NCBI RefSeq assembly: GCF_900100375.1
Contig: NZ_FNEZ01000001.1
Location: 124,001-188,000, forward strand
DNA: 64,000 nucleotides
Direction of reading: 5' to 3'
Source: Flavobacterium noncentrifugens
Lineage (GTDB): Bacteria; Bacteroidota; Bacteroidia; Flavobacteriales; Flavobacteriaceae
Shown: positions 55,275 through 64,000 of the stretch, piece by piece
Position numbering within the stretch: position 1 is the first letter of the stretch
How the letters are laid out: every line of letters begins with the position of its first letter
Position numbers and translations under genes: made by a program
The notes under the pieces: generated by a model
Seen by the model: only the letters and a program-made list of their open reading frames with translations
What the model was told of the DNA's origin: nothing
Database searches by the model: none

Positions 55275-56351
55275 TTATTTGCGCTCCAGCCAGAAATAGT
55301 TGTTCCAGCCTTCGATGAGCGTCAATGGATCTGCATTTTTAGTCCGGTCTTGTTTGTCGCTGTAAACGATTTGGCCGCCTTTCATGGCAAACGGGTATAT
55401 TCTTGGAGTGGCTTCACCGTCAACTTTGACTTTCATGGAATAGTTTCCATCGGCTAAATCGGCAATTTTTAGATAATCCTTGGCTCCGATTAATTTTATT
55501 GAAGTCGAAAAATCTTTCCATTCTCCTCTTTCAACTGTTGACGATTGCTTGTTGGCTACCGAAATAAGTTTGGCATCTTTGTACAATTCAGGATACCACA
55601 TCACTTTTTTAGAAGTGTCACGAGCGTCATTTGGATTTGGCTTGATTTCGGTGTGCATCATGTAAAATCCGAAGATGAAATTGCCTGTCGTTTGCGGCGT
55701 TACATAAGCGAATTTTTCCCACGGGCCTTTTGAATACCATAAAACATTGCTGGTTGCGTATGGATCGTCGTTGGTTTTTTTGGCCACTTCGAATTCAAAT
55801 TTGTGGATCATTTTTCCGCCAGCATAAAAATCGATACGGTATTTTCCTTCTTTGTCGAGTTGGATATCAGAGCTGTTACGCTTGTCTTCATAGCTTAGTT
55901 GCTTTCCTTCCATGAAGAAATTGGCATCGTCGTATTTGCCGTCTTTCACGAACTGATCGTTGAAGTAAATTTTGGTGTAGGCGACATTGTCGTTTCTGAT
56001 CATATCGACCGTTTCGCCTGAAGGGGTTTTGTTTGGAACGAAAGTAGCCCTGTAGAAGTTCATTCTTAAATTTCCGTTGTCAGATACTTCTGTTCCGCTT
56101 AAAAGTGATAATAAGGTTACGGATGGCGTTTGTGGATACATGTTCCAGTTTAATGCTACCGGTTTTTCAGCTGAAATTGATGCGCCCGAACCTGAACCTG
56201 ATCCGGACGAATTGCCTGATGCTGCATTGCTAGTTGTGTTTACTGCTGCGTTTTTAGCCGCTCTCTTGAGCATGCCGCCCAATTGTGCTTGTGATGCAGT
56301 GGTGATGGCCAAAGCTGCAGCCAATAAAATAATTTTGTTTGTTTGTTTCAT
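55275..56351 (-). CDS. Secreted hypothetical protein
   Basis: 358 residues; not recognised. Signal peptide about 1-22 (KIILLAAALAITTASQA). A short, helical LGGMLKRAAKNAAV piece is followed by a Gly/Ser-rich linker (GNSSGSGSGSG, about 47-58), then a beta-rich body of about 290 residues with many aromatic residues, ending in WNNYFWLERK. It stands between ftsZ and the YqeY gene, which are usually adjacent, and is flanked by a direct repeat of the terminator sequence, so it may be an insertion into this conserved cluster. Confidence 0.75.
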   Translation of the reverse strand: MKQTNKIILLAAALAITTASQAQLGGMLKRAAKNAAVNTTSNAASGNSSGSGSGSGASISAEKPVALNWNMYPQTPSVTLLSLLSGTEVSDNGNLRMNFYRATFVPNKTPSGETVDMIRNDNVAYTKIYFNDQFVKDGKYDDANFFMEGKQLSYEDKRNSSDIQLDKEGKYRIDFYAGGKMIHKFEFEVAKKTNDDPYATSNVLWYSKGPWEKFAYVTPQTTGNFIFGFYMMHTEIKPNPNDARDTSKKVMWYPELYKDAKLISVANKQSSTVERGEWKDFSTSIKLIGAKDYLKIADLADGNYSMKVKVDGEATPRIYPFAMKGGQIVYSDKQDRTKNADPLTLIEGWNNYFWLERK

Positions 56352-56470
56352 TTTTTATTATGGATTTACTTGTTAAAAAATTCGGAACAATATAAGATTT
56401 TTATTAAAACCAGAGGTTTTTAAATTAAAAATTATTTGAAAAGTAATTGATTTTTCAACAAGATAATACC

Positions 56471-56511
56471 AAAAAAATAACCCGGAATTCAAGAAGATTT
56501 CCGGGTTATTG
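56471..56511 (-). terminator. Terminator after ftsZ
   Basis: On the minus strand: AACCCGGAAATC, loop TTCTTG, AATTCCGGGTT, ATTTTTTT. Clear rho-independent form, 18 bp after the ftsZ stop codon. Confidence 0.85.
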
Positions 56512-56529
56512 CAACAAATTTTGAGTTAG

Positions 56530-58503
56530 CTAATCTACGTTGTCATGCAGAAAGGAGTTGTTCGAACGCAACTGAATGTCGTCGTTACTGTCCATTCCCA
56601 ATGAGGTACGCGATTTATTGTTATCGGCTGGTTTACCTGAAATGTCTATTCCGAGTCTTTTGTAAGCAGGCTCTTTTTCAAATTCGTCCATTCTTGATGG
56701 ATTGTTGTGGAATTTGTAATTGAACTCTTTTAATTTTCTTCTTCTTTCGTCAGCGCGGAATTTCAATGTTTCCTCGATTGACATTTCCATTGGGGAAACT
56801 TCTTCAAAAGCTGGTGAGAAATTTGATTGCGGCTGTACTTTCATTGTGATTTTCAACTCTTCCGGAACGGTTTCAACTGGTGTTGCAGTCGCCGCCGGTT
56901 TAGAACTTAGCAAGTCGTTTTCAACTTCCATGTATTCTTCGAGTGAATATTTGATGATGCCGTTTTCGTTTAATTCGGTCATTGGAACAACTTGTACCGG
57001 CTGGTTTACCGTGATGTTTTTCGTTTCGTTTGACAATTCGAAAAGAATTTTGTTTTCATCAACAACTTGCGTTTCAGGTTTCGCAAGTGGCAAATCGAAT
57101 GAAAAAGCGACTTGCTCTTCTTCTTTTGCTACGAATGTTGGAACTGCTGGCTTGATTTCTTTGACGTCGAAGAAAGTTGGCTCGTTCACCTCAAAATGTA
57201 TTTCCCTTTCCGGAGATACAATTTCGAAAGTCACGTCTAAACTTTTAATGAACTCAGAGATCACGATCAATTCGTTTTCGTTGATTTGCGGCTGTGCAAA
57301 AAATGGCTCTGCAACGGCGACCGGTTCTTCAACGATGGCTTTTGGCGCCTCGTCTTCAATCAGTTCAAAAACAATTTTCTCTTCTTTATTTATAGAAGAT
57401 TCAAGGTTTAAATTGAATACTTCAAGATTTTTTTTTGTCAGGTCGTGAACGAATTTCTGATCACCATCCAAAGAATGGATGATTTTTTTCGGTTCGTGTT
57501 TTACGATTTCGTTTTGTTGTTCTACATCAAATCCTGTAGCAATAATGGTAACAGCGATCGCATCTCCAAGGGTTTCATCTTCACCAACACCCATAATGAT
57601 GTTTGCGTTGTGTCCAGCTTCCGATTGGATGTGGTCGTTGATTTCCCCGATTTCGTCAATCGTGATTTCATTTGTACCTGAAACGATAAGCAACAATACG
57701 TTTTTGGCACCTGTAATTTTGTTGTCATTCAATAATGGCGAATCGAGTGCAGATACGATCGCTTCTTTTGCACGGTTCTCACCGATGGCCGTTGAAGATC
57801 CCATGATCGCTGTTCCGCTGTTTGACAAAACGGTTTTCGCATCTTTTAAATCGATATTCTGCGTGTAGTGGTGTGTGATCACTTCGGCAATTCCGCGTGA
57901 AGCCGTAGCCAACACTTCGTCAGCTTTAGAGAAACCGGCTTTAAAACCCAGATTTCCGTAAACTTCACGCAATTTGTTGTTGTTAATCACGATCAATGAA
58001 TCGACTTGTTTTCTCAAACGGTCAACCCCTTGCAACGCTTGTTCCTGACGCACTTTTCCTTCAAACTGGAACGGAATTGTTACGATTCCGACAGTTAAAA
58101 TGTCGCGTTCTTTAGCAAGTTGTGCGATTACTGGAGCCGCACCAGTTCCGGTTCCGCCGCCCATTCCGGCAGTGATGAAAACCATTTTAGTATTGGTATC
58201 GAGCATTTTTTCAATCTCTGCAATGCTTTCGATCGCAGATTGTTGCCCAACTTCTGGGTTTGCGCCTGCGCCGAGTCCTTCAGTCAAATGCATTCCCAAT
58301 TGAATTTTATTTGGCACGGAACTATTTTGCAGGGCTTGGGAATCGGTATTACAAACGATGAAATCCACTCCTTTTATTCCCTGCTTAAACATGTGGTTGA
58401 TTGCGTTGCTTCCGCCGCCGCCGACACCGATTACTTTGATTACATTTGATTGGTTTTTTGGTAAATCAAATGAAATACTTCCAAAATCTGAGTTGCTTGT
58501 CAT
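56530..58503 (-). CDS. ftsZ: Cell division protein FtsZ
   Basis: 657 residues. The tubulin-like GTPase core (about 15-325) has GVGGGGSNAINHM, the signature GGGTGTG and NTDSQAL. Then comes a very long acidic linker of about 280 residues (340-620), rich in Glu, Val and Pro, which is typical of Flavobacteriia but far longer than in proteobacteria. The C-terminus (DDIQLRSNNSFLHDNVD) should hold the membrane-anchor-binding peptide. It polymerises at mid-cell and recruits the divisome. Last gene of the ftsW-murG-murC-ftsQ-ftsA-ftsZ cluster. Confidence 0.97.
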   Translation of the reverse strand: MTSNSDFGSISFDLPKNQSNVIKVIGVGGGGSNAINHMFKQGIKGVDFIVCNTDSQALQNSSVPNKIQLGMHLTEGLGAGANPEVGQQSAIESIAEIEKMLDTNTKMVFITAGMGGGTGTGAAPVIAQLAKERDILTVGIVTIPFQFEGKVRQEQALQGVDRLRKQVDSLIVINNNKLREVYGNLGFKAGFSKADEVLATASRGIAEVITHHYTQNIDLKDAKTVLSNSGTAIMGSSTAIGENRAKEAIVSALDSPLLNDNKITGAKNVLLLIVSGTNEITIDEIGEINDHIQSEAGHNANIIMGVGEDETLGDAIAVTIIATGFDVEQQNEIVKHEPKKIIHSLDGDQKFVHDLTKKNLEVFNLNLESSINKEEKIVFELIEDEAPKAIVEEPVAVAEPFFAQPQINENELIVISEFIKSLDVTFEIVSPEREIHFEVNEPTFFDVKEIKPAVPTFVAKEEEQVAFSFDLPLAKPETQVVDENKILFELSNETKNITVNQPVQVVPMTELNENGIIKYSLEEYMEVENDLLSSKPAATATPVETVPEELKITMKVQPQSNFSPAFEEVSPMEMSIEETLKFRADERRRKLKEFNYKFHNNPSRMDEFEKEPAYKRLGIDISGKPADNNKSRTSLGMDSNDDIQLRSNNSFLHDNVD

Positions 58504-58543
58504 AATATTTGGTTTTTGTTGCTTATTTTGTTGTGGCGTTGGC

Positions 58544-59977
58544 CTACTCTGCGTTATCTAAAAAATCTTTAATCTTATCTACATACTTGTCGAAGAACGA
58601 CCTTCTGATCTTGGCTTCGGTCGATTCTGGTTTCGGAATCGTATCCACAGAACGCACGTGAGATTGCGTTTGCGTTGCCGCGTGTGATGCCGTTTCCAAT
58701 TCTACTACCGGAGCTGGTGTTTCTTCAACAATTTCTACTCTTTCAACAATTCTTTCGCGTTGGAAAGTCACTTTTTCAGGAACGACCGTTGTTTCGAATT
58801 TTACGGCGCTCTGTGTTTTATTTTGGATGCTGTTCATTACCAAACCGACCGCTGTTGCGTACAATGGGCTGGAGATTTCCTCATCAGAATTTCCGGCCAA
58901 ATGCTCGTTCGGATATCCAATCCTCGTGTCCATTCCGGTAATGTATTCCACCAATTGCTTGATGTGTTTCAGGTTGGCGCCGCCGCCGGTCAAAACAATT
59001 CCTGCGATCAATTTCTTGCGCGGGTCTTCGTGTCCGTATGCTTTAATCTCTGAAAAAACCTGCTCGATGATTTCCACAACACGTGCGTGGATAATTTTTG
59101 AAAGGTTTTTGAGCGAGATTTCTTTTGGCTCTCTTCCGCGTAAGCCCGGAATTGAAACGATTTCGTTGTCTTTATTTTCTCCCGGCCATGCCGATCCGAA
59201 TTTTACTTTTAATAATTCAGCCTGTTTTTCAATGATCGAACAGCCTTCTTTAATATCGTCTGTAATGACATTTCCACCGAAAGGAATTACAGCCGTATGG
59301 CGAATGATGCCATCTTTGAAAATCGCCAAATCGGTCGTTCCGCCACCAATATCGATCAGTGCAACTCCGGCTTCTTTTTCTTCCTGGCTCAACACCGCGT
59401 CAGCTGAAGCCAATGGCTCTAAGGTCAAGCCCGACAATTCGATGCCTGAACTTTGGATGCATCTTCCAACATTTCTGATCGATGATGCTTGTCCGACAAC
59501 CACGTGGAAACTGCTTTCCAAACGTCCGCCGTACATTCCGATCGGTTCTTTAATATCCGATTGCCCGTCTATCTTGAATTCCTGCGGCAATACGTGGATG
59601 ATTTCTTCGCCCGGAAGCATCGCCAGTTTGTGCACTTGGTTGATCAGCATGTCGATGTCTTTTCCGCCGATTACTTCTTCTGCGTTCCCACGGCTGATGT
59701 AATCGCTGTGCTGGATGCTGCGGATGTGCTGTCCGGCAATCCCGACAACCACATCTTTAATTTTGTAACCCGAATTGTTTTCGGCTTCAAGAATCGCTTG
59801 CTGGATCGAATGGATCGTTTGCGTAATGTTGTTCACGACGCCACGAGCCACACCAAGGCTTTTGGATTTTCCAACCCCTAAAATTTCCAGTTTTCCGTAC
59901 TCATTTTTCTTGCCTATCATCGCGACAATTTTGGTTGTCCCAATGTCTAATCCTACTGCAATATTTTCTTTTTCCAT
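58544..59977 (-). CDS. ftsA: Cell division protein FtsA
   Basis: 477 residues. Actin-like ATPase with the phosphate-1 motif at the start (VGLDIGTTKIVAMIG), the SHS2/1C region about 85-165, and the second phosphate/adenosine motifs VALIDIGGGTTDLAIF (about 200-215) and VLTGGGANLKHI. A linker follows, then a C-terminal helix (IRRSFFDKYVDKIKDFLDN) likely to bind the membrane. It tethers FtsZ. 40 bp upstream of ftsZ and 6 bp after ftsQ. Confidence 0.97.
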   Translation of the reverse strand: MEKENIAVGLDIGTTKIVAMIGKKNEYGKLEILGVGKSKSLGVARGVVNNITQTIHSIQQAILEAENNSGYKIKDVVVGIAGQHIRSIQHSDYISRGNAEEVIGGKDIDMLINQVHKLAMLPGEEIIHVLPQEFKIDGQSDIKEPIGMYGGRLESSFHVVVGQASSIRNVGRCIQSSGIELSGLTLEPLASADAVLSQEEKEAGVALIDIGGGTTDLAIFKDGIIRHTAVIPFGGNVITDDIKEGCSIIEKQAELLKVKFGSAWPGENKDNEIVSIPGLRGREPKEISLKNLSKIIHARVVEIIEQVFSEIKAYGHEDPRKKLIAGIVLTGGGANLKHIKQLVEYITGMDTRIGYPNEHLAGNSDEEISSPLYATAVGLVMNSIQNKTQSAVKFETTVVPEKVTFQRERIVERVEIVEETPAPVVELETASHAATQTQSHVRSVDTIPKPESTEAKIRRSFFDKYVDKIKDFLDNAE

Positions 59978-59983
59978 AACCTT

Positions 59984-60706
59984 TTATTTAGTGCACACGA
60001 CCTGTTGCGTAAACTTCAGATTGATATTTTTATACTTGTACAATGAACTGTCTGTAACGGCCTTTTGAAAAAACGCTTTGTAATTGCTGAATTTCCGTTC
60101 GATATTGATCGTTTTGCCGAATTCGATATCGTAATTAAAATCCCTGCTCAGCATTTTTAAGCTGCCACCCGGCAAAATCTGGATGCCAATGATGTCTTTT
60201 CTCAAAAACTCATCGTCGTAAACAAACCGCAAAAGCTTGTCCAGATCTGCTTTGTTTTTATTGTTAATTTCTCCCGAAACAAGCGGAACCCTTGCTGTAA
60301 ATTCGTCCGAAAGCGGCATTTCATCTCCTTGATAGTCAATATAAAAAGAACCGTTTCCGTCGAAAATACGCGCGATGGGCGTTTTTTGTTTTATTACAGC
60401 TTTTAAGACACCATCAATACTCACAGAAACCTCAGATTTCTCAATCATCGGGTTATTGTTGATGGTTTTTTCCAACTTGTTCAAATCTACCCCAACTTTT
60501 TCAATGGTTTTTGCATCGGTTTTATTTTCTATTAACAATTTATTAACCGATTCTTGTCGGATAAAAGGGCTTGTGTCATCAGTAAAAACGACGACCGATT
60601 TTGTCAGTTTTCTGTGTTCATTTCTTTGCGAAGTGAACGAATACAGGAATACTACTAACGCGAACATTAGGATTAATCTGATATTTGTCCAGTTAAAAAT
60701 TTTCAT
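59984..60706 (-). CDS. ftsQ: Cell division protein FtsQ
   Basis: 240 residues with one N-terminal membrane helix (about 8-25) and a periplasmic part with a POTRA-like first domain (about 40-110; VVFTDDTSPFIRQESVNKLL) and the KSEVSVSIDGVLKAVIKQKT beta segment. The sequence is weakly conserved, as is usual in Bacteroidota; assignment relies on position between murC and ftsA as well as topology. Links divisome parts across the inner membrane. Confidence 0.88.
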   Translation of the reverse strand: MKIFNWTNIRLILMFALVVFLYSFTSQRNEHRKLTKSVVVFTDDTSPFIRQESVNKLLIENKTDAKTIEKVGVDLNKLEKTINNNPMIEKSEVSVSIDGVLKAVIKQKTPIARIFDGNGSFYIDYQGDEMPLSDEFTARVPLVSGEINNKNKADLDKLLRFVYDDEFLRKDIIGIQILPGGSLKMLSRDFNYDIEFGKTINIERKFSNYKAFFQKAVTDSSLYKYKNINLKFTQQVVCTK

Positions 60707-60802
60707 CTTCTTGTTAATATTTCGTTTTTAATTTTCACTTCGCAATTTGCAATTCTTGATAACTTTTTTTCGCCGATTTTAACCCGCTGAAAATGTGTCT
60801 TT

Positions 60803-62143
60803 TTACAAAAGCGATTCCTTAATCGACTTCACCATTTCGCCGATATCTCCGGCTCCGATCGTAACAATTATTTTTGCATCGCTGGCCTTTATTTTAGTTA
60901 TTAAATCTTGTTTTGAAACCAGTTTTTTGTTTGGGTTTGTCATTTTATCCATCAGCCATTGCGACGTAATGCCTTCCATTGGAAGTTCGCGGGCCGGATA
61001 AATATCCATTAAGATCACTTCACTAAACTGCGACAAACTCTTCGCAAAATCATCGGCAAAATCCTTTGTTCTGCTGAACAAATGCGGCTGGAAAATCGCC
61101 AATACTTTTTGATTCGGATACAATTCTGAAACCGCCTGAAAAACCGCATTTATTTCCGTCGGATGATGCGCATAATCATCGATATAAACCAATTCATCGG
61201 TCTTTATCTGATACGAAAAACGGCGTTTGATTCCTTTAAATGACATTAAAGCTTTAGCGATGTCTTCAGTTGGGGAACCAAAAGTTTTGGCCATCGCTAA
61301 AGCCATTAATGCATTTGTTAAATTGTGGGTTCCGGGCAATCCGAAACGCAAATCTTTAATCGTTTCTGTTGGCGTTTGCACATCAAAAACGTATTGTGAA
61401 TTTTCGATTCTGATGTTGAATGCTTTAAATTGTGCGTCTTCATTAACCGCGACTGTAATTCCGTTTAACGGCAATCCTTTTGCAATGAATAGTTTATTCG
61501 GATCTTCGACTTTTAAAGCAAATTCCTCGAATGATTTTTCGATGGCTGCTGAATCTCCGTAAATATCCAAATGATCGGCGTCCATTGACGTCACGCAGGC
61601 GATATCGGGGTGTAAATGCAGAAATGAACGGTCAAATTCGTCTGCTTCAACAACGGTTACGGTTTTGCCGCTTCCGATTAAATTTGAATTGTAATTTTCG
61701 ACGATTCCGCCAATGAAAGCCGTAACATCAACACCACATTCGTACAAAATATGACCGAGAATGCTTGACGTTGTTGTTTTTCCGTGCGTTCCGGCAACAG
61801 CGAAACAAAATGTATCGCGCGTGATAATTCCAAGTACTTCCGCCCTTTTCTTGATGTGGTAATTGCGCTCGAGGAAATAATGCCACTCGCAATGCGTCGC
61901 AGGAACCGCAGGCGTGTAAATCACCAATGTATTTTCTACATAATAATCTTTCGGAATCAACGCGATGCTGTCTTCAAAATGAATGTTGATGCCGTCAGCG
62001 ATGAGTTCATCCGTTAACATCGTTGGCGTTTTATCGTAGCCCGAAACGTTCTTGCCGATATTCTTGAAATACCTGGCGAGTGCGCTCATTCCGATGCCTC
62101 CGATGCCGATGAAATAGACGTTATGTATTTGGTTTAAATTCAT
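60803..62143 (-). CDS. murC: UDP-N-acetylmuramate--L-alanine ligase MurC
   Basis: 446 residues with all three Mur ligase domains: UDP-binding (FIGIGGIGMSALARY, about 11-25), ATP-binding (AVAGTHGKTTTSSILGH, about 117-133) and C-terminal (FKGIKRRF; YIDDYAHHPTEI; FQPHLFSRT). It adds L-Ala to UDP-MurNAc in the cytoplasm. 21 bp after murG in the same unit. Confidence 0.97.
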   Translation of the reverse strand: MNLNQIHNVYFIGIGGIGMSALARYFKNIGKNVSGYDKTPTMLTDELIADGINIHFEDSIALIPKDYYVENTLVIYTPAVPATHCEWHYFLERNYHIKKRAEVLGIITRDTFCFAVAGTHGKTTTSSILGHILYECGVDVTAFIGGIVENYNSNLIGSGKTVTVVEADEFDRSFLHLHPDIACVTSMDADHLDIYGDSAAIEKSFEEFALKVEDPNKLFIAKGLPLNGITVAVNEDAQFKAFNIRIENSQYVFDVQTPTETIKDLRFGLPGTHNLTNALMALAMAKTFGSPTEDIAKALMSFKGIKRRFSYQIKTDELVYIDDYAHHPTEINAVFQAVSELYPNQKVLAIFQPHLFSRTKDFADDFAKSLSQFSEVILMDIYPARELPMEGITSQWLMDKMTNPNKKLVSKQDLITKIKASDAKIIVTIGAGDIGEMVKSIKESLL

Positions 62144-62164
62144 ATTGCTGAGAACCTGCGTTCC

Positions 62165-63256
62165 TTATTTTATCAATTTTATGATTTCTTCTACGATGTC
62201 TTTTGTCGCATTGACTTTTGCTAATTTTTTTATATTTTCCGATAAGCTTTTTTGCAGATTTTCATCTGATAAAAGGTTGTTGAAAATTTTGGTAAATTGG
62301 GTGTCCAATTCTACTTCGCGAATCAAAATTGCGCCGTTTTTTTCGGTGATCGATTGCGCGTTTTTCGTTTGATGGTCTTCGGCTACATTGGGCGACGGAA
62401 TGAAAATGACCGGTTTCCCGACAATGCACAATTCCGAAACCGACGATGCTCCGGCGCGTGAAATCACAATATCTGCGGCAGCGTAAACCAGATCCATGCG
62501 ATCAATAAACGATTTGACTTGTACATTTTCTTTGTTATCAAAATGTTCATATTCATCAAAATACAATTTGCCGCATTGCCAGATAACCTGAACGTTTTGC
62601 GCACTGAAATCAACGAGTTCTTTTGCGATTAATTGGTTAATTCTTCTTGCGCCTAGGCTTCCGCCGAGTACCAAAAGTGTTTTTTTGTCTGGATCGAGAT
62701 TGAAATATTCGAGCGCTTCTTTGCGCTTGCTTTCAATATCGATTAGATCCTGGCGCACCGGATTTCCGGTCAGCACCATTTTATATTTTGGAAAAAAACG
62801 TTCTAAATTTTCGTAGGCGACGCAAATTTTGTCGGCTTTTCTGCTCAATACTTTGTTTGTAATTCCGGGATACGAATTTTGTTCCTGGATAACTGTCGGA
62901 ATTCCGGCAATCGATGCGACCTGCAACAACGGACCGCTTGCAAATCCGCCAGTTCCGATGACAACGTCGGGTTTAAAATCACTGATGATCGTCCGGGCTT
63001 TCAATAAACTCGTAAGCAGTTTTACCGGGAAAAGTGTATTGTCGAACGTCAATCTTCGTTGCAAACCTGCGATCCACAACCCTATGATTTTGTATCCGGC
63101 TTGTGGCACTTTTTGCATTTCCATTTTGTCTTTTGCGCCTACAAATAGGAATTCGGCATCGGGGAAACGCAACTTCAATTCATTTGCAATAGCGATCGCC
63201 GGGTAGATGTGTCCACCGGTTCCGCCGCCGCTTAGTATGAATTTAAGTTTTTTCAT
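62165..63256 (-). CDS. murG: UDP-GlcNAc:lipid I transferase MurG
   Basis: 363 residues. GT-B glycosyltransferase with the glycine-rich [12 protein letters not shown] (about 8-19), [21 protein letters not shown] and the UDP-GlcNAc motif [17 protein letters not shown] (about 262-278). It makes lipid II at the cytoplasmic face of the inner membrane. Between ftsW and murC, as in most Bacteroidota. Confidence 0.97.
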   Translation of the reverse strand: MKKLKFILSGGGTGGHIYPAIAIANELKLRFPDAEFLFVGAKDKMEMQKVPQAGYKIIGLWIAGLQRRLTFDNTLFPVKLLTSLLKARTIISDFKPDVVIGTGGFASGPLLQVASIAGIPTVIQEQNSYPGITNKVLSRKADKICVAYENLERFFPKYKMVLTGNPVRQDLIDIESKRKEALEYFNLDPDKKTLLVLGGSLGARRINQLIAKELVDFSAQNVQVIWQCGKLYFDEYEHFDNKENVQVKSFIDRMDLVYAAADIVISRAGASSVSELCIVGKPVIFIPSPNVAEDHQTKNAQSITEKNGAILIREVELDTQFTKIFNNLLSDENLQKSLSENIKKLAKVNATKDIVEEIIKLIK

Positions 63257-63295
63257 TTTTTTTAATAAGTTGCAAGTAACTAATTAACTGAGTTT

Positions 63296-64000
63296 TTATG
63301 TTTTTCCGAGAACGGCGTTCATCGGGTTTGTCTTATCTTCTATTGAATAACTTTCGGGCGTTTCTCCGGCGAGTAGCGCGGCTTCGGCTTCTTCTTCGCG
63401 TTTGATTTGGGCATCGATCATTCGGCGTAATGTTTCTTCCCGTTGTTCTTTTTCTTCTTTTTCGGCAGCGACTTCTTCTTCTTTTTTGGTGACGCCAATG
63501 ATGATTCCGAGTGCGATACAAGTCATCCAGATCGAACTTCCTCCGCTTGAAATCAGTGGCAGCGTTTGTCCGGTTACCGGAAGCAATTCGACAGCAACGG
63601 CCATGTTGATCAATGCCTGGAACACAATTGGAAACCCAACGCCCACGACGACAAGTTTCCCAAATAATGAATTTGCTTTGTGTGCAGCAACGATGAATCG
63701 GAAGAACAGCAGCATGTATAAAGCAAGTACCGTAATTCCGCCAATTAAGCCATATTCCTCCACAATGATCGCGTAGATAAAATCGGATGACGACTGTGGA
63801 AGGAAATTTTTCTGGACGCTTTTTCCTGGCCCGAGCCCCTGAATTCCGCCTGAAGCGATTGCGATTTTTGCTTTTTCGATCTGGTAATCGTCTTCGTCCG
63901 GCTTGTCAGTTGTAAAGTTTTCGAGTCGGCTTTCCCAAGTGTGAACGCGGTTGAAAAATTTCGCATCGGGAAACGCTTTGCTCATTAAGATGAAAAGCAT
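63296..64000 (-). CDS. ftsW: Peptidoglycan polymerase FtsW, C-terminal part
   Basis: The gene continues beyond the window; 234 C-terminal residues are visible. SEDS-family features are present: the periplasmic loop with IASGGIQGLGPGKSVQKNFL and SSSDFIYAIIVEEYGLIGG, and the last helices with LPVTGQTLPLISSGGSSIW. A charged cytoplasmic tail of about 65 residues (KKEEEVAAEKEEKEQREE) follows. Septal peptidoglycan glycosyltransferase that works with FtsI. 39 bp ahead of murG. Met at the edge is internal, not the start. Confidence 0.95.
   Translation of the reverse strand: MLFILMSKAFPDAKFFNRVHTWESRLENFTTDKPDEDDYQIEKAKIAIASGGIQGLGPGKSVQKNFLPQSSSDFIYAIIVEEYGLIGGITVLALYMLLFFRFIVAAHKANSLFGKLVVVGVGFPIVFQALINMAVAVELLPVTGQTLPLISSGGSSIWMTCIALGIIIGVTKKEEEVAAEKEEKEQREETLRRMIDAQIKREEEAEAALLAGETPESYSIEDKTNPMNAVLGKT

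Noticed and set aside
58827..59702. 291-codon open frame on the + strand antisense to ftsA
   Set aside because: Mirror of biased codon use in ftsA; Ser/Pro/Thr-rich product with no recognisable fold.
63100..63120. TGGCAC...TTGCA, sigma-54 promoter-like sequence
   Set aside because: Spacing is too short (3 instead of 5) and it lies inside murG.

Overview
The window reads as ordinary chromosome of a member of the Flavobacteriaceae (Bacteroidota), most likely Flavobacterium or a close relative. The support is a gldK-gldL-gldM-gldN type IX secretion/gliding operon, an exosortase-F pair, SusC-like TonB receptors next to a DUF4249 lipoprotein, a short group-1 sigma factor of the Bacteroidota type, near absence of Shine-Dalgarno sequences, and several promoters with the Bacteroidota TTG/TAnnTTTG pattern. 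Base composition is AT-rich and about 57 genes or gene remnants fill most of the window. There is no rRNA operon, CRISPR array, prophage or intact insertion sequence.

Layout. 0-9 kb: small conserved genes, a plant-type leucine-rich-repeat protein, a divergent lipid kinase/phosphatidate phosphatase pair, an ABC-F ATPase and an FAD oxidoreductase. 8.8-17.4 kb: gldKLMN, preceded by an arginase-fold protein whose metal ligands are degenerate and by topA. 17.8-24.6 kb: miaB, a sigma-54-type activator, lptE, a conserved gene, secG and groESL. 24.7-33.1 kb: envelope and metal genes (MG2/plug protein, DedA, a heavy-metal-domain plus TonB-receptor cluster, exosortase F and its partner, a GAF protein). 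33.3-36.1 kb: rpsO and pnp. 36.3-46.2 kb: a surface-protein operon (STN TonB receptor, DUF4249 lipoprotein, MG2/plug protein), a lipoprotein, and an ECF sigma factor overlapping a protein predicted to span both membranes. 46.3-48.4 kb: primary sigma factor and rpe. 48.4-54.3 kb: an AraC-controlled oxidoreductase cassette that is visibly decaying. 54.3-64 kb: tRNA-Arg(CCG), a YqeY protein, an unknown secreted protein and the division/cell-wall cluster ftsZ-ftsA-ftsQ-murC-murG-ftsW, the last cut by the window edge.

Most notable signals: (1) the ECF sigma factor/dual-membrane anti-sigma pair at 44.1-46.2 kb; (2) three separate gene-decay events within 3 kb (frameshifted AraC gene, alcohol dehydrogenase joined to an epimerase by deletion, and a dehydrogenase-cupin fusion explained by one lost stop codon); (3) a probable arginase-family pseudoenzyme beside the T9SS genes; (4) two TonB-plug-like proteins without a barrel; (5) two families of dispersed intergenic repeats, about five and two copies; (6) a paired TCGAT motif, 20 bp apart, upstream of both gldK and the LRR gene.

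All calls come from reading the sequence and from remembered family features; no database search was run.
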